From Pigoraptor vietnamica (Eukaryota > Opisthokonta > Filasterea): DNA of 50,402 bases. Shown here piece after piece: positions 17,546 to 28,019 of the stretch. The stretch spans positions 1 to 50,402 of the forward strand of contig CALSCQ010001656.1 in the NCBI GenBank assembly GCA_943704525.1. The letters run 5' to 3'. Below the pieces are notes generated by a model. The model searched no databases. It worked only from the letters and a program-made list of their open reading frames with translations, and had not been told where the DNA came from. The translations under genes were made by a program, and so were the position numbers. Numbering within the stretch: position 1 is the stretch's first letter; each line of letters begins with the position of its first letter.

Positions 17546-19174
17546 ATGATGATGTTGCCGAATGCAAAAGTCGCCGGCTTGCACCGGCTCGCAGTTCCTC
17601 ATGGCGCGGGTATGGAGCAGAGCACGGCCGCTCTGGCCGTGTGCATGGTCTGCGACTTCTTCTATCCGAATGCCGGCGGCGTCGAGAGCCACCTGTTTCA
17701 GCTGTCGCAGTGCCTTATCGATCGGGGGCACCGTGTGGTCATTGTCACGCACGCGTACGGCAAGCGCGCCGGCGTCCGCCACTTGACCCGGGGGCTGAAG
17801 GTGTGCCGACATGGAGCCACTCGCTGTCTCTTCATTGCTAATGCGGCCGGTACGCAGGTGTACTACCTCCCCTTTCCCGTCTTCCTCAGCCAGTGCGTGT
17901 TACCCAACGTGCTCCTGACCTTCCCCTTGTTGCGGTGGATTTTCGTGCGTGAAGGCATCGACGTCGTGCACGGGCACTCGGCCTTTTCTACTCTCTGCCA
18001 CGATGCCATTATGCACGCGCGCACCATGGGACTGCCGGCGGTCTTCACGGATCACTCGCTGTTTGGGTTCGCCGAAATGAGCAGCGTGCTGACGAACAAG
18101 TTTCTCGAGTTCACGCTCAGCGACGTCTCCCATGTTATCTGCGTTTCCCACACAAGCAGAGAAAATACTGTTCTGCGGGCTCGAGTCCCCCCCGCGCTCG
18201 TTTCGGTCATTCCAAACGCCGTGGATGCGACTGTGTTCGCCGAATGCCGCGCAGCGCCCGGCCGCGACTGGGTGACCGTGGTGGTCGTCAGTCGCCTTGT
18301 CGCGCGCAAGGGGACGGACCTCCTCGCTTCCATTATTCCCGAGGCCTGCGCGCGCCACCCCACTCTGCGCTTTGTAATCGGGGGCGATGGCCCTCGTCGC
18401 ATCGTGCTGGAGGAGGCGCGCGAGCGGTATCGATTGCAGGACCGGGTCGAGCTTTTGGGGGCTGTGCGCCACGACGCGGTGCGCTCGGTGTTGGTGCGAG
18501 GCGACATATTTTTGAACACGTCATTGACAGAGGCGTTCTGCATCGCGATTGTGGAGGCGGCGTGCTGCGGACTTGCCGTAGTTTCGACCAATGTTGGTGG
18601 CATTCCAGAGGTCCTCCCACCGGCTCTCGTCAAACTGGCCGATGCCGATGCGCCGTGTGGGTTTCCGTGTGTGTTTTTTGGGTTTCCCATTTCAACTACT
18701 GAGCAATACTCTTGTTCTTCTGTCGCAGCCATGCTTGATGCCTTGGACCAGGCCATTCTTGACCTGGGACGTTCGTCTTCCGCGACAGACAAAGTGCGCA
18801 GCGCCGCACTCGATGCCGTACGTACGACATACAACTGGCACAGGATCGCCGAGCGCACAGAACATGTGGGTTGACAGCATCACCAGCCATGCTTGTATGC
18901 CATACTAACTTTTCGCTGCAGGTTTATCGGAGGGTCATGACGGCCGAGCCACCCACTGTGCAAGACCGCGTACTCGGGTGCGTGCTACAATTGCTGTCCG
19001 TGCGCTCCACACGTGTCTCATGCGTTGCCATGCAGGTTTCTCAGTTGTGGGCCTGTCGCCGGCCCAATATTTGTGTGCGTGCTTGTGCTGGATGTGCTTC
19101 TCTTCTGGGTGCTGGAGCGCCTCCAACCACGGCGTGTTGTGGACGCTGTGAAACGACCGTCGCGGGTCACGTGA
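17546..19174 (+). CDS. PIGA: PIG-A, GPI-GlcNAc transferase catalytic subunit
   Basis: GT4 glycosyltransferase of the ER that adds GlcNAc from UDP-GlcNAc to phosphatidylinositol, the first step of GPI-anchor synthesis. Exons 17546-17800, 17858-18656, 18729-18865, 18922-18977, 19036-19174; 461 aa. Signatures: [120 protein letters not shown] and VGGIPEVLP. The C-terminal anchor is [18 protein letters not shown]. Introns 1 (57 nt) and 2 (72 nt) are multiples of three without stops, so retention would keep frame. Alignment with human PIGA supports removing both. ATG 17612 is an alternative start. AATAAA lies at 19223-19228. Confidence 0.94.
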
Positions 19175-19222
19175 TTCGTTTGAAAAAATTTGAAACATTG
19201 CTCTCCCTCGCAATTACGGCCA

Positions 19223-19228
19223 AATAAA
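19223..19228 (+). terminator. AATAAA polyadenylation signal candidate for PIGA
   Basis: AATAAA, within CAAATAAATATTTTT, lies about 50 nt after the PIGA stop codon and 166 bp before the importin alpha start codon. Confidence 0.5.
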
Positions 19229-19393
19229 TATTTTTCATACATTTTGCATAGTGAGCAGGCGCCGTAATTTGGGCCGGGTGCGACGTCCACGCCTCGCGCC
19301 AGTCCCCGTCACCCGTTCGTGCACACGCGAGGTTTCAAGAAGAACGCAACCGGCGCCGCAGTTGCACGAAACTTTCTCAACTGCCGCTGCGCC

Positions 19394-21306
19394 ATGTCGA
19401 GCATGCCCGGGTCGCAGGAGGCGGCTTCCGCCGAGAGGCTGCGTGCGTTTAAGAGCACGGTGTCCGAGCAAGTGCGTTAATCGCTCGTGTTTGTCGTTTT
19501 TTGTATTTGGTGTAATGTCTCACCGTTGCGTTCTTGTCACAGGAGCTGCGGCGACGTCGCCACGACCAGAATGCGGGCCTTCGCAAGCAGAAGGTTGGTA
19601 GTTGCCGTGCGTTTTATGGACGAACGGCTGAAATCTGAGCCTTGTTACTGCAGCGCGAGGACCAGCTCCTCAAGAAGCGCAACGTGAACCTGGACGACTT
19701 TTCGGACAGCCACCCGATGCCGAGCTACTCGTACGAGCAGGTGCGCGTCCGTGCCGCACGGTGCTGCATGGCCATTGCTCATGTCCTCACGCCCTCCCGC
19801 GCAGCTTCAGAAGTTGGTTCAGGCCATCAAGACGGGCGAGCCCGAGGCTCAAATTCAGGCGACGCAAATGGTCCGCAAGGTGCTCTCGAAAGAGAAGAAC
19901 CCGCCGATTGACGACGTGGTTGATGCCGGTCTCGTGCCGTACTTCGTCAGCTTTCTGGCCTGCGACCACCTGCCGAACCTCCAGGTGCGCCTTTGTTGCT
20001 TGCCTTTCTGTGGAAGCATCCTCTCATTGGCCGTTATGTGCAGTTCGAGGCGGCTTGGTCTCTCACGAACATTGCGTCTGGGACCGACATCCATACGGCC
20101 GCTGTCATTGAAGCGCACGCCATCCCCGCCCTCGTGCGCCTGCTCAATTCGCCGCACGACGAAGTCCGCGACCAGTGCGTGTGGGCGCTGGGCAACATTG
20201 CGGGCGACGGAGAGGAGTGCCGCAATCTCGTCCTCGCGGCGAACTGCGTCGGCCCGCTCCTGAACATTGTGCAGAAGGCGCTCGACACACAGGAGGCCGG
20301 CAAGACGCACATCCACAACGCGACGTGGACGCTGTCGAACCTGTGCCGGGGCAAGAAGCCGCCGCCCGACTTCCACCTTGTGCGTCCCATGATCCCCACA
20401 CTTGTGGGCCTGCTGCGCCACTACGACGCCGCGGTTATCGCAGACGCGTGCTGGGGTCTCTCGTACCTCACGGACGGGCCTAACGAGCAGATTGAGGAAG
20501 TCGTGCGCACGCAGTGCGTGATCCGCCTCGTCGAGCTGCTTCTCAGCGCCGACCAGTCGATTGTCGTCCCGGCGCTGCGCACCATCGGCAACATTGTAAC
20601 TGGTGACGATATGCAGACGCAGACGGTCATCAACTGCCAGGCGCTCGATCGGCTCGTCGTGCTGCTCAGCCACCAGCGCGACAGCATCCGGAAGGAAGCG
20701 TGCTGGACGCTCTCGAACATTACCGCCGGCAACGCGCACCAGATTCAGCAGGTCATCCAGGCCAACGCGTTCCCGCGCCTTCTGGAGCTCCTCGCGACGG
20801 CCGAGTTCAAGACGCGCAAGGAGGCCTGCTGGTGCATCTGCAACGTGTGCACTGGCGGCACCCCCGACCAGATCAAGTGGGTTTATGAGTCCCTATTTTC
20901 TAATTCTTTCTCTATATTTCTGACTTGTTTTGGTCTCGTGCTCGTTTTGCCCAGGTACCTGGTCAGCGTGGGCGCCATTCGCCCGCTGGTGCAGATGCTG
21001 AACGATTCGAGTTCTGTGGATCCGAAGATTGTCGTCGTGATTCTTGAAGCGTTCGACGGCATTCTGAAAGCCGGCCAGTCGGACTCGGGCGAAAATCTGC
21101 ACGCCAACATGCTCGAGGACCTTCACGGGCTGAACCTCATCGAGATGCTCCAACACCACGAGAACCCTGTCATTTATGGCAAGGCGTACACGCTGATCGA
21201 CACGTACTGGAGGGCGACCGAGGACGAGACGGTGGCGCCGCAGGTGCAAGGCGGCCAGTATGTCTTCGGCATGGGCGGCCAGCAAAACTCGTTCCAGTTT
21301 GGTTAG
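19394..21306 (+). CDS. Importin alpha (karyopherin alpha)
   Basis: Nuclear import adaptor that binds classical NLSs in its ARM groove and importin beta through the IBB domain. Exons 19394-19471, 19543-19593, 19654-19740, 19805-19984, 20044-20876, 20955-21306; 526 aa. The IBB region holds the basic run [17 protein letters not shown] and [16 protein letters not shown]. About ten ARM repeats carry the Trp-x3-Asn NLS-binding array: [67 protein letters not shown] and [11 protein letters not shown]. The tail after [11 protein letters not shown] is short and Gly/Gln-rich. The last intron (20877-20954) is unusually T-rich; its donor AA|gtgggt restores the expected [10 protein letters not shown] junction. 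Confidence 0.95.
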
Positions 21307-21977
21307 CGCGACATGCGGCGGCGCGGCGTTGCGTCTTTTTCGCTGCAGCGCGTTTCTGTGTTTGGTACATATGAATTTTCACGAGATCTCGGCACATATT
21401 TTGATGACTGCGCGTGGGAGATTGGTTGGATGTTTCAACCAACAACCGGAAAAAGGAGGTTGCACGCTCTTACAAAGGCCGCGCACACGCCCCGTCTGCA
21501 CATGGGGCGGAACTCGGGACACCCGAGTTATGTGTGCGTGCGAAGAAACGACGTACTGCTCTTGTAGCTGTGCGTTCCGCCGAGTGCGGTGGCTTATCTT
21601 GTCTGTTTGGATGGCTGCAGTGCGGCGCGCGCCGTCTTGAAACAATGCATGGGTGCGCAGCGACACGGCCTCCCGCCGAGGCCACATGTGAACTCTATTG
21701 TTTCACATTCATGAACGCTCTGTTGTTTTCGTGGGGTGCGTGGATGTTGGCGCAACGCTGGCTATCCGGTGGCGTCCTGTCCGGTCGCGAATGGCATGCG
21801 GGGCACGCGAGCCACGCCGTCCCAAGATAAGACGCTCCACAGTGGCTGAGCTGCCGGCACGCAGTTCATGCACGCACGCATGCACACGGCACACAATTGC
21901 AGCGTGGCTTGGTGCGTATTAAATGGCCGCATCCATTTGAACGTGCACGGTGTTCTGCGTTGCTTGTCGGCTCCATC
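21307..21977. other. Intergenic, about 670 bp
   Basis: Between importin alpha and the orphan coiled-coil gene, same strand. It should hold the importin 3' UTR and the next promoter. Only short frames without protein-like composition or splice continuity; nothing supportable. Confidence 0.5.
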
Positions 21978-23190
21978 ATGGCGTCGCCAGAGTGCCCTTC
22001 AGAGTGCGAATGGATTGTTGTGAGTGACAAAACGGACGAGGTAGGGAAGGTGTTTGTTCTGTGGGGGCCGCACATCCGCAAGTCTCTCACTCTGCGTGCG
22101 GCTGGTTTTCAGCAAGCGCCGGCGTCGCCACGACCCAGCAGCGCAAGCTCGCAGTCGCTTGAGCTTGTCCATCCTCCGACGTCGGCGGCAAGTGGGCGTC
22201 TCACGCCGGCGTCCGATGTTGAAGAAAATCCATTTGTCGACGATGAGAGCGGCCTCCGTCGTCGCCGGAGGACGTCCCAGCCGCGCTCTGCAAGCACAGA
22301 CGGCGTTTTGCTCGCGCCGTCGGGTGCGATGCAGGGCTGCAGCTCGCCCGGTTCGCGGCGTGCGCAAGCTTTAGAAGAGGTGCTCGCGGACGAGCGGGCC
22401 AAAGCTCGGGCTCTCCGGGAACAAGTGGCGGCGTTGCGCGAGCAGCTGCGAAGAACGGAGGTTCAGCCGCATGGCGATGCCCCGTGGTCCCACTCGCTTG
22501 CGGCGGAAACCGAGGCGGACGTGCCCTTGTTCCGCGCCGCCGCCGCCCTTGCCGCGCGAGTTGCCGACATGCGCAGCGCACAGCTTCGGGGCCACACGGG
22601 CGCCGCTGCGGACCAGGGCGAGCCCTACCGCGTGGCCGAGGAGATTGACGTGGTGGCCACGCTCCAGATGGCGATACAGAGCATGGCGACTAAGATTGAA
22701 GCCACGGAGGGCGCGCTGGCGCAAAAGGATGGCGAATGTCGCGCTCTGCGTGACGAGCTGGCTGCGGTGAGTGGTCTGCGTGGGCTGTGCGGCTGCTGCG
22801 AGCTGGGACTGACGGGGCCTTGCAGCAGGGGCGGGTTGCCGGTCACCCTCCATCTGCGCAGGACAAAGGTAAGGGAGTGCAAAATGACGCCGCGTACCCT
22901 GGTGGCTTGCAGCACCTGATCGCCGCACACGCGCAGGCAAGGGCGTTCTGGGGGCGTCGGATCCCTTCCGCCACGCGGAGCCGCCCCGCAAGGACAAGAA
23001 GAAGAAGAAGCGCGGGTCGGGGCTCCTGGCCTCGCTGCAGTACGCCCTGTTCCGCAATCTGAACTGCTGCTTCCCGCACGCGGCGCGCGCCGAAGAGTGC
23101 GACGAGCCTGGCTGCGATTGCCGCGGCAGTGCGGCGGGCGGCATGCGCGTCAATGCAGTTGAGGCTGTGCGAACATCTCTCTTCAAGTAA
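21978..23190 (+). CDS. Unrecognised coiled-coil protein with Lys-rich and Cys-rich tail
   Basis: Exons 21978-22766, 22826-22868 and 22937-23190 give 361 aa. The N-terminal 40 residues look folded (ECEWIVVSDKTDEVGKVFVL). A disordered Ser/Pro segment follows, with SxxS patches and ENPFVDDESGL. A coiled coil lies at about 135-170 (ALEEVLADERAKARALREQV) and again at about 225-263 (TLQMAIQSMATKIEATEGAL). The end has a basic patch (PPRKDKKKKKRGSGLL), a hydrophobic/aromatic stretch (ASLQYALFRNLNCCF) and a Cys-rich tail (EECDEPGCDCRG). The basic plus CC motif could be lipidated or membrane-associated, which is speculative. I do not recognise the family. Convergent with the CXorf58-like gene. Confidence 0.75.
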
Positions 23191-23400
23191 GCGGCCAGCG
23201 TGCGTAAATGCGTCCGCAATATATCACAGTCAGGAAACATCGCCGATTCTGTTTATATTGCCCGCCATGGCAGACAGCCATCGTGTGGCGCTGAGCTGTG
23301 ATGAGAGGAGCACGTCGCGCTGTGCTCCTCTCGGGAGGCTGAGGAGCGGGAAGCGCAGAACATTGGCAGCAGAGGGTACAGCAAGCCACGCAAAACGCAA

Positions 23401-26004
23401 TCACGTGGGAATCTGCGGAAGGCGCTCGCGAGGGCGTGGTCGAGAGAGATAGACCTCGTCCACAACGACCGGCGGCGATTTTTGCGGCCTGCCAGACGGA
23501 GACACCGGCGGGAGAAACCCGAGCGACTGCAGTTGTCCGCCGTCCAGTCGCATCTTGTACGGGTCGCCCACAGTCGGCTGCATCACGTGCGCTGCGGGTG
23601 CAGAGCATGGTGAATAAACGCGCGAATACGAAAAAGGACTGCCAAAGAAGTTTGATAAACTCACCCCGCGGGGCATTGTCGGGTGCCGTCACTCCCACTG
23701 CTGCCCAGTTCTCAACATAGTCGTCGAAACTGAGGCTGTGCGTCCACTGCACTAGTTGCTCGGCCTCGGCGTCGTCGAGGTCGTCAACGGGTATCCCCGG
23801 CCGCTGCGGCGACGCGGATTCCTTCGCATTGGGGTCACGTCCGGTGTACCTGAGGCATGAAACCGGTTAGTATCACGACACGAGCACGCGCAGAAAACGG
23901 CCAGCAAAGCTCACAGTTTCTGCATCCACTCGACGCGGCGGCGCTTCTTCTTTCGCTCGATGTCCTGGCGCCGCACGAGGCGCACAGGATGGAAGTTTTG
24001 GGCGGCGTCCTTCTGCCGTAGGGCGTCGAGAAGCTCGCTCTGCTCGGCCATCACCTGCGGAGAAAGAGTGAGTCATGGGATCCCATCGACGCTCCCGCCA
24101 AGCAGACGTAGCGGCACACGCGACTTCGCCGTAAAGCTTGCGCACGCTCACCCCGTACGACACGGGACGCCAGCCATTGTTCTCGATCCGCCTGTACCAG
24201 CCCGCGGTGGAGTCGAGCCCTTTGACTGCAACAATCACGGTGGACGCACGGGTCAGGCACTCACAAGCATTCCCACACCTACGGTTGACTCAAGGGCTCC
24301 ACACCCTCGCACATACGCATGAATGCACACACACAAAGACGCACCTACGGACACCCAAACATGGCACGCACACATGTACGCCCATAACACACCTTTCGCT
24401 CGATTGTGGCGCGTCCGCGGAAGTTCAAGCTTGTTCCCGGTGGCGCAATAATCGCGGGGACTGCTCGCACACAAATCGACCACTGTGTGGTGCGTGAAAA
24501 TCTTGTAGTAGATGGTGGGGGGGAAAGTGGGCTGGATTGAAACACGGGTCAGCGACGGTCGCGCGCAACGCCTGCGGTCATCAGAGGTCTCCCCCACAAG
24601 CGTACGAGGCCATCGCAAGCGTCTCTATACACACCCCGCCCAGCCGAAACCGCACGTGGGCGCCACTGGCTGCGTCGAGGAGCTGCGCCTCGCGCGGATT
24701 GATGCATCGCAGAAGGAGCGCGGGATCGCCGCGTTCCCGGAATGTCACAAGATCCCTGTAGCAGCGGAATATGCCGCGCAGCTGGACGCAGTGTGCGTGT
24801 GAGTGTGCGAATACGGTTGAAATGCCGCGCCACCGACGCAGACCCACCACGCTGCGCCGCCACGCGCGTTGTATGATGCGGATCGCCTTCTCCCTGCTCG
24901 GCGCACGGAAGCGCCGGCACCGCCGAATCCACGCGCGCTCAATGACTAGGGCCGCGCGCTTGCGAGCCGCAAGAATCTGGAGAGCCTCGGATGAGCGCGG
25001 TTGGTCAGACACACCTGCCCACCCCCAGTCCACCCACCTTCTTATACGCTCGTCGCTGCTTCAACATGCGCCACCAAGCTTGTATGAGAGACACACAAAA
25101 GCCCTCAAACGTATGCGGCGGTCCCGCGAAGACAATTTTGCGCGCCTCCTTGCTGTGGCGCAGATATTCCTCGTACTTTGCCTCGAGGTACTCACGGCAA
25201 ATCTGCATGTCGCACGTTAGGCATTGGAAAGGTGCACACTCGCGTAACGCTACAAGATCACATACCAGAGGAGGGGTTTTAACGTCGCGGAGGCCGAGCT
25301 CGCTGTCGGCAAAGCGGCTGCGCGTGTGAAGAGGAAAGATACTGCTGCGCCCGTCGTCGAGATCGTGAAGCTGCGGTGGGACACAAGGACAATTACCTAT
25401 CCGTCACGCGGTCGGGGCACGTCTCGCTGCCAAACAAAGTGCAACGTACCATTGCTCTTGTCCAAAAACCCCGCCAATAGCGCTGAATTTCGATGGCCGC
25501 CACAGTGCGTCTCTTCTCGGCATTTTCCGGCGTGTCTTCTTCGCGCATTATTTCCTGGAAACGGCGGCGTCAGCACAGCGGCATCGACACACCGATACAA
25601 TGCGCGGTGTCTTTGCGACGCGAACCCCTCACCCTCCGCTGCTCCTTCGTCATGGCCGCATAGTCGTCGTTGAATGTCACCATTCGCAGGATGCGTCGCA
25701 TGTCCGACTGGCCAAGGTCGCGGTACGCGTTCGGCGTCGCGAGCACCGTGTAACTGTGCGGAATGGCAAGTCGGCTGCCCGCCTGCGACGCCGCCGTGCT
25801 TGCGGTGCTAGCAATGGACGCAGTGGACCCGAGCACCGGCCCAGCGGACGGAAGCCCAAGGCCCCCGGCGCGCGAGGGCTGGCGCGCGGCGGGCGCCGGC
25901 GGCTGCAGGCCATTGTCGGACCGTGCACGCGACGGCCCCGCCGGCGGCTCCTGCGGGGGCTGCGGGGGCTGCGGGGAGTGCGCTGGGCGCTTCTCGCGGG
26001 GCAT
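23401..26004 (-). CDS. CXorf58-like IQ-motif protein, probable cilium/flagellum protein
   Basis: Eleven exons: 25633-26004, 25450-25554, 25266-25370, 25038-25202, 24848-24985, 24635-24781, 24393-24531, 24152-24225, 23915-24054, 23665-23849, 23401-23591; 586 aa. The disordered Pro/Ser N-terminus is followed by several IQ-type helices that should bind calmodulin: AAIEIQRYWRGFWTRAM, SLIQAWWRMLKQRRAYKK, ALVIERAWIRRCRRF and AIRIIQRAWRRSV. The central conserved block reads INPREAQLLD, VRFRLGGPTFPPTIYYKIF and YRRIENNGWRPVS. It resembles, from memory, human CXorf58 (EAKLL, VRFRFGG-TFPPFIVFKIF, NxHWRRL). A basic helix (RRQDIERKKKRRRVEWMQKL) and Pro-rich tail end it. Mention of cilia is inference from the gene's occurrence in flagellated lineages. 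Gene structure is well supported; the family name less so. Confidence 0.75.
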
Positions 26005-26075
26005 GGCGAGGGAGCGGCGGCCGCTGGTGCGCTGTGCAAGGCAGCGCCGATTTTTGAACGGGTCCTTGACAACGG

Positions 26076-26085
26076 ATCACGTGAT
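26076..26085. promoter_or_regulatory. ATCACGTGAT E-box palindrome in a divergent promoter
   Basis: A 10-bp palindrome centred on CACGTG (26078-26083) in the 181 bp between the CXorf58-like start (26004) and the cysteine synthase start (26186). Same 10-mer as at 1091-1100. Confidence 0.55.
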
Positions 26086-26185
26086 TGATCGACTGTTACG
26101 TGCCCCGGTTACATCATGTTTTCAGTGGCCAACACTGTGAACTTGCAAGACACCATCCCCGCAGTGTCAGCAGGTCGGCGTCAAG

Positions 26186-27979
26186 ATGGCTTCAGGTGCG
26201 CCGTTGTGCTTTCGTTCTCGGACTGGCTGGCCGCGCTCTTGGCTCACCACCCCACGCGCAGTGGTGGCCCACGCCCGCAGGCTGCTGTCCACGGGGGCGG
26301 CGGCAGCGTGGAAGGACAGCGTGCGGTGGGTCGAACGGAGTATCTTACAGACTGCGCACCATTGCTGACGTTGTCGAGTTGTGTGCTGCAGGAACGGCAT
26401 GGACGCGACCGTTGGCAAGACGCCCCTTATCCGCCTCAAGCGGTATGTGCGTCTGTGGCCTGCTTTTCTAATCGCCGTTCACACGCACAATGCCTGCGTG
26501 CAGGGTAAGCGAGGAAACGGGGTGCGACATCCTTGCCAAGGCAGAGTTCCTCAACTGCGGTGGCTCGGTGAAGGACCGTGCGGCCCTCTTTCTCATCAAG
26601 GCATGTTGATGTCGGTTCCTCTGGGACACGTGAGCAAAGACTAAGTGGGCTGCATGCAGGACGCCGAAGAGCGCGGCCTCCTGAAGCCAGGCGGCACGGT
26701 CGTCGAGGGCACTGCGGGCAACACGGGAATCGGCCTTGCGCACATCTGCAACGCCCGGGGCTACAAGTGCGTCATATACATGCCCGATACGCAATCGAAG
26801 GAGAAGATGGTGAGGGCTGTTGTGGCGTGCACTACAGCACCCCATGCCTCGCTCACTTCCATTGCCCAGGACATTCTTCGCGTTCTCGGCGCCGAGGTGC
26901 GCGCGGTGCCGGCGGTGGCGTTCACGGACCAGAACAACTACAACCACCAGGCTCGCCGATTTGCAGAGGGCACTCCCAATGCCGTGTGGACGAATCAGGC
27001 ATGTGCCGTCGTCTGTGCTGTATTTCATGTGGGCGCGCTGAACGTGGGGATAATCGTTAATCTCTCATCTCTGCCCCTCAGTTTGACAACATCGCCAATC
27101 GCACGGCCCACTTCATGACCACGGGGCCGGAGATTTGGGAACAGACCGGTGCGTAGGCTGTCCAGGCTTTCCCTACTGTTGATGTCGCCAAATGCTGACG
27201 AATCTCACTGTGATAGGCGGCCGCGTCGACGCTTTCACGTGCTCGACGGGGACGGGAGGGACCCTCGCAGGTGCGGTTGGTGCGGCGTGGTTGCCTGTTG
27301 CAGCAACTGGGACTCAGTCCTGCCACGCTCGCAGGCACCGCGGCATATCTGAAGTCGCGCAACCCCGGCATTCGCGTCGCCCTTGCCGACCCGACCGGCA
27401 GCGTGCTCGCCCACTGGTTCACCCGCGGCATCCTTGAGCGCACCGGCACGGGCTCGATCACGGAGGGTGAGTGGCGCTGTTTACGCTGTCTTGGCTCCGG
27501 TGGCCGTCGCTGATCCCCTCGACTGCAGGCATCGGGCAGGGCCGCGTGACCGACAACCTCAAGGGTGCGAGTGTCGACACGGCGTTCACCATTGACGACA
27601 AGCTGTCAGTGGAAATGGTTTGTGCTTCAGAGAAGCGTCCTCGCGATGCGTTTGTCCATGCTCACGCCGTCTCATTCTCGCCCTGCAGACCTACCGACTT
27701 CTACACGAAGAGGGCCTCTTCGTCGGTGCGTCGTCGGGCCTCAATGTGGCGGCCGCCGTCCACTTGGCGCGACAGCTCGGCCCGGGGCACACCATCGTGA
27801 CGATACTGTGCGACTCTGGCCAGGCAAGTGTTGTTGTGTGTGTGATGCAGAGTGGACTGGCACGTGCTCATGCGCAGTTGCAATCGCAGCGGTACTACGC
27901 GCGCCTTTTCAACGCGGCGTGGCTCACGTCCAAGGGCCTCCTCGAGGCCGTGCCGCAAGACTACCGCAAATTCGGCTAA
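26186..27979 (+). CDS. Cysteine synthase family PLP enzyme, mitochondrial type
   Basis: Beta-replacing PLP enzyme (O-acetylserine sulfhydrylase/CBS fold). Eleven exons: 26186-26325, 26392-26442, 26504-26600, 26660-26809, 26870-26998, 27082-27148, 27217-27270, 27335-27466, 27529-27617, 27689-27823, 27890-27979; 377 aa. The N-terminus is Arg/Ser/Ala-rich ([18 protein letters not shown]), suggesting import into mitochondria. PLP Lys87 sits in GGSVKDRAA; substrate loop GTAGNTGIG (113-121); phosphate-binding [12 protein letters not shown]-terminal [12 protein letters not shown]. It matches the fungal/protist cysteine-synthase-like clade with [14 protein letters not shown], not the CBS regulatory type. 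Introns 3, 5 and 10 start with GC (gcatgt, gcatgt, gcaagt), and no GT donor restores the frame for any of them. Convergent with the PH-filamin gene (40 bp). Confidence 0.94.
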
Positions 27980-28019
27980 GAAATACATTTACAGGCATCA
28001 CAAGAGGTCACAGCGATCG

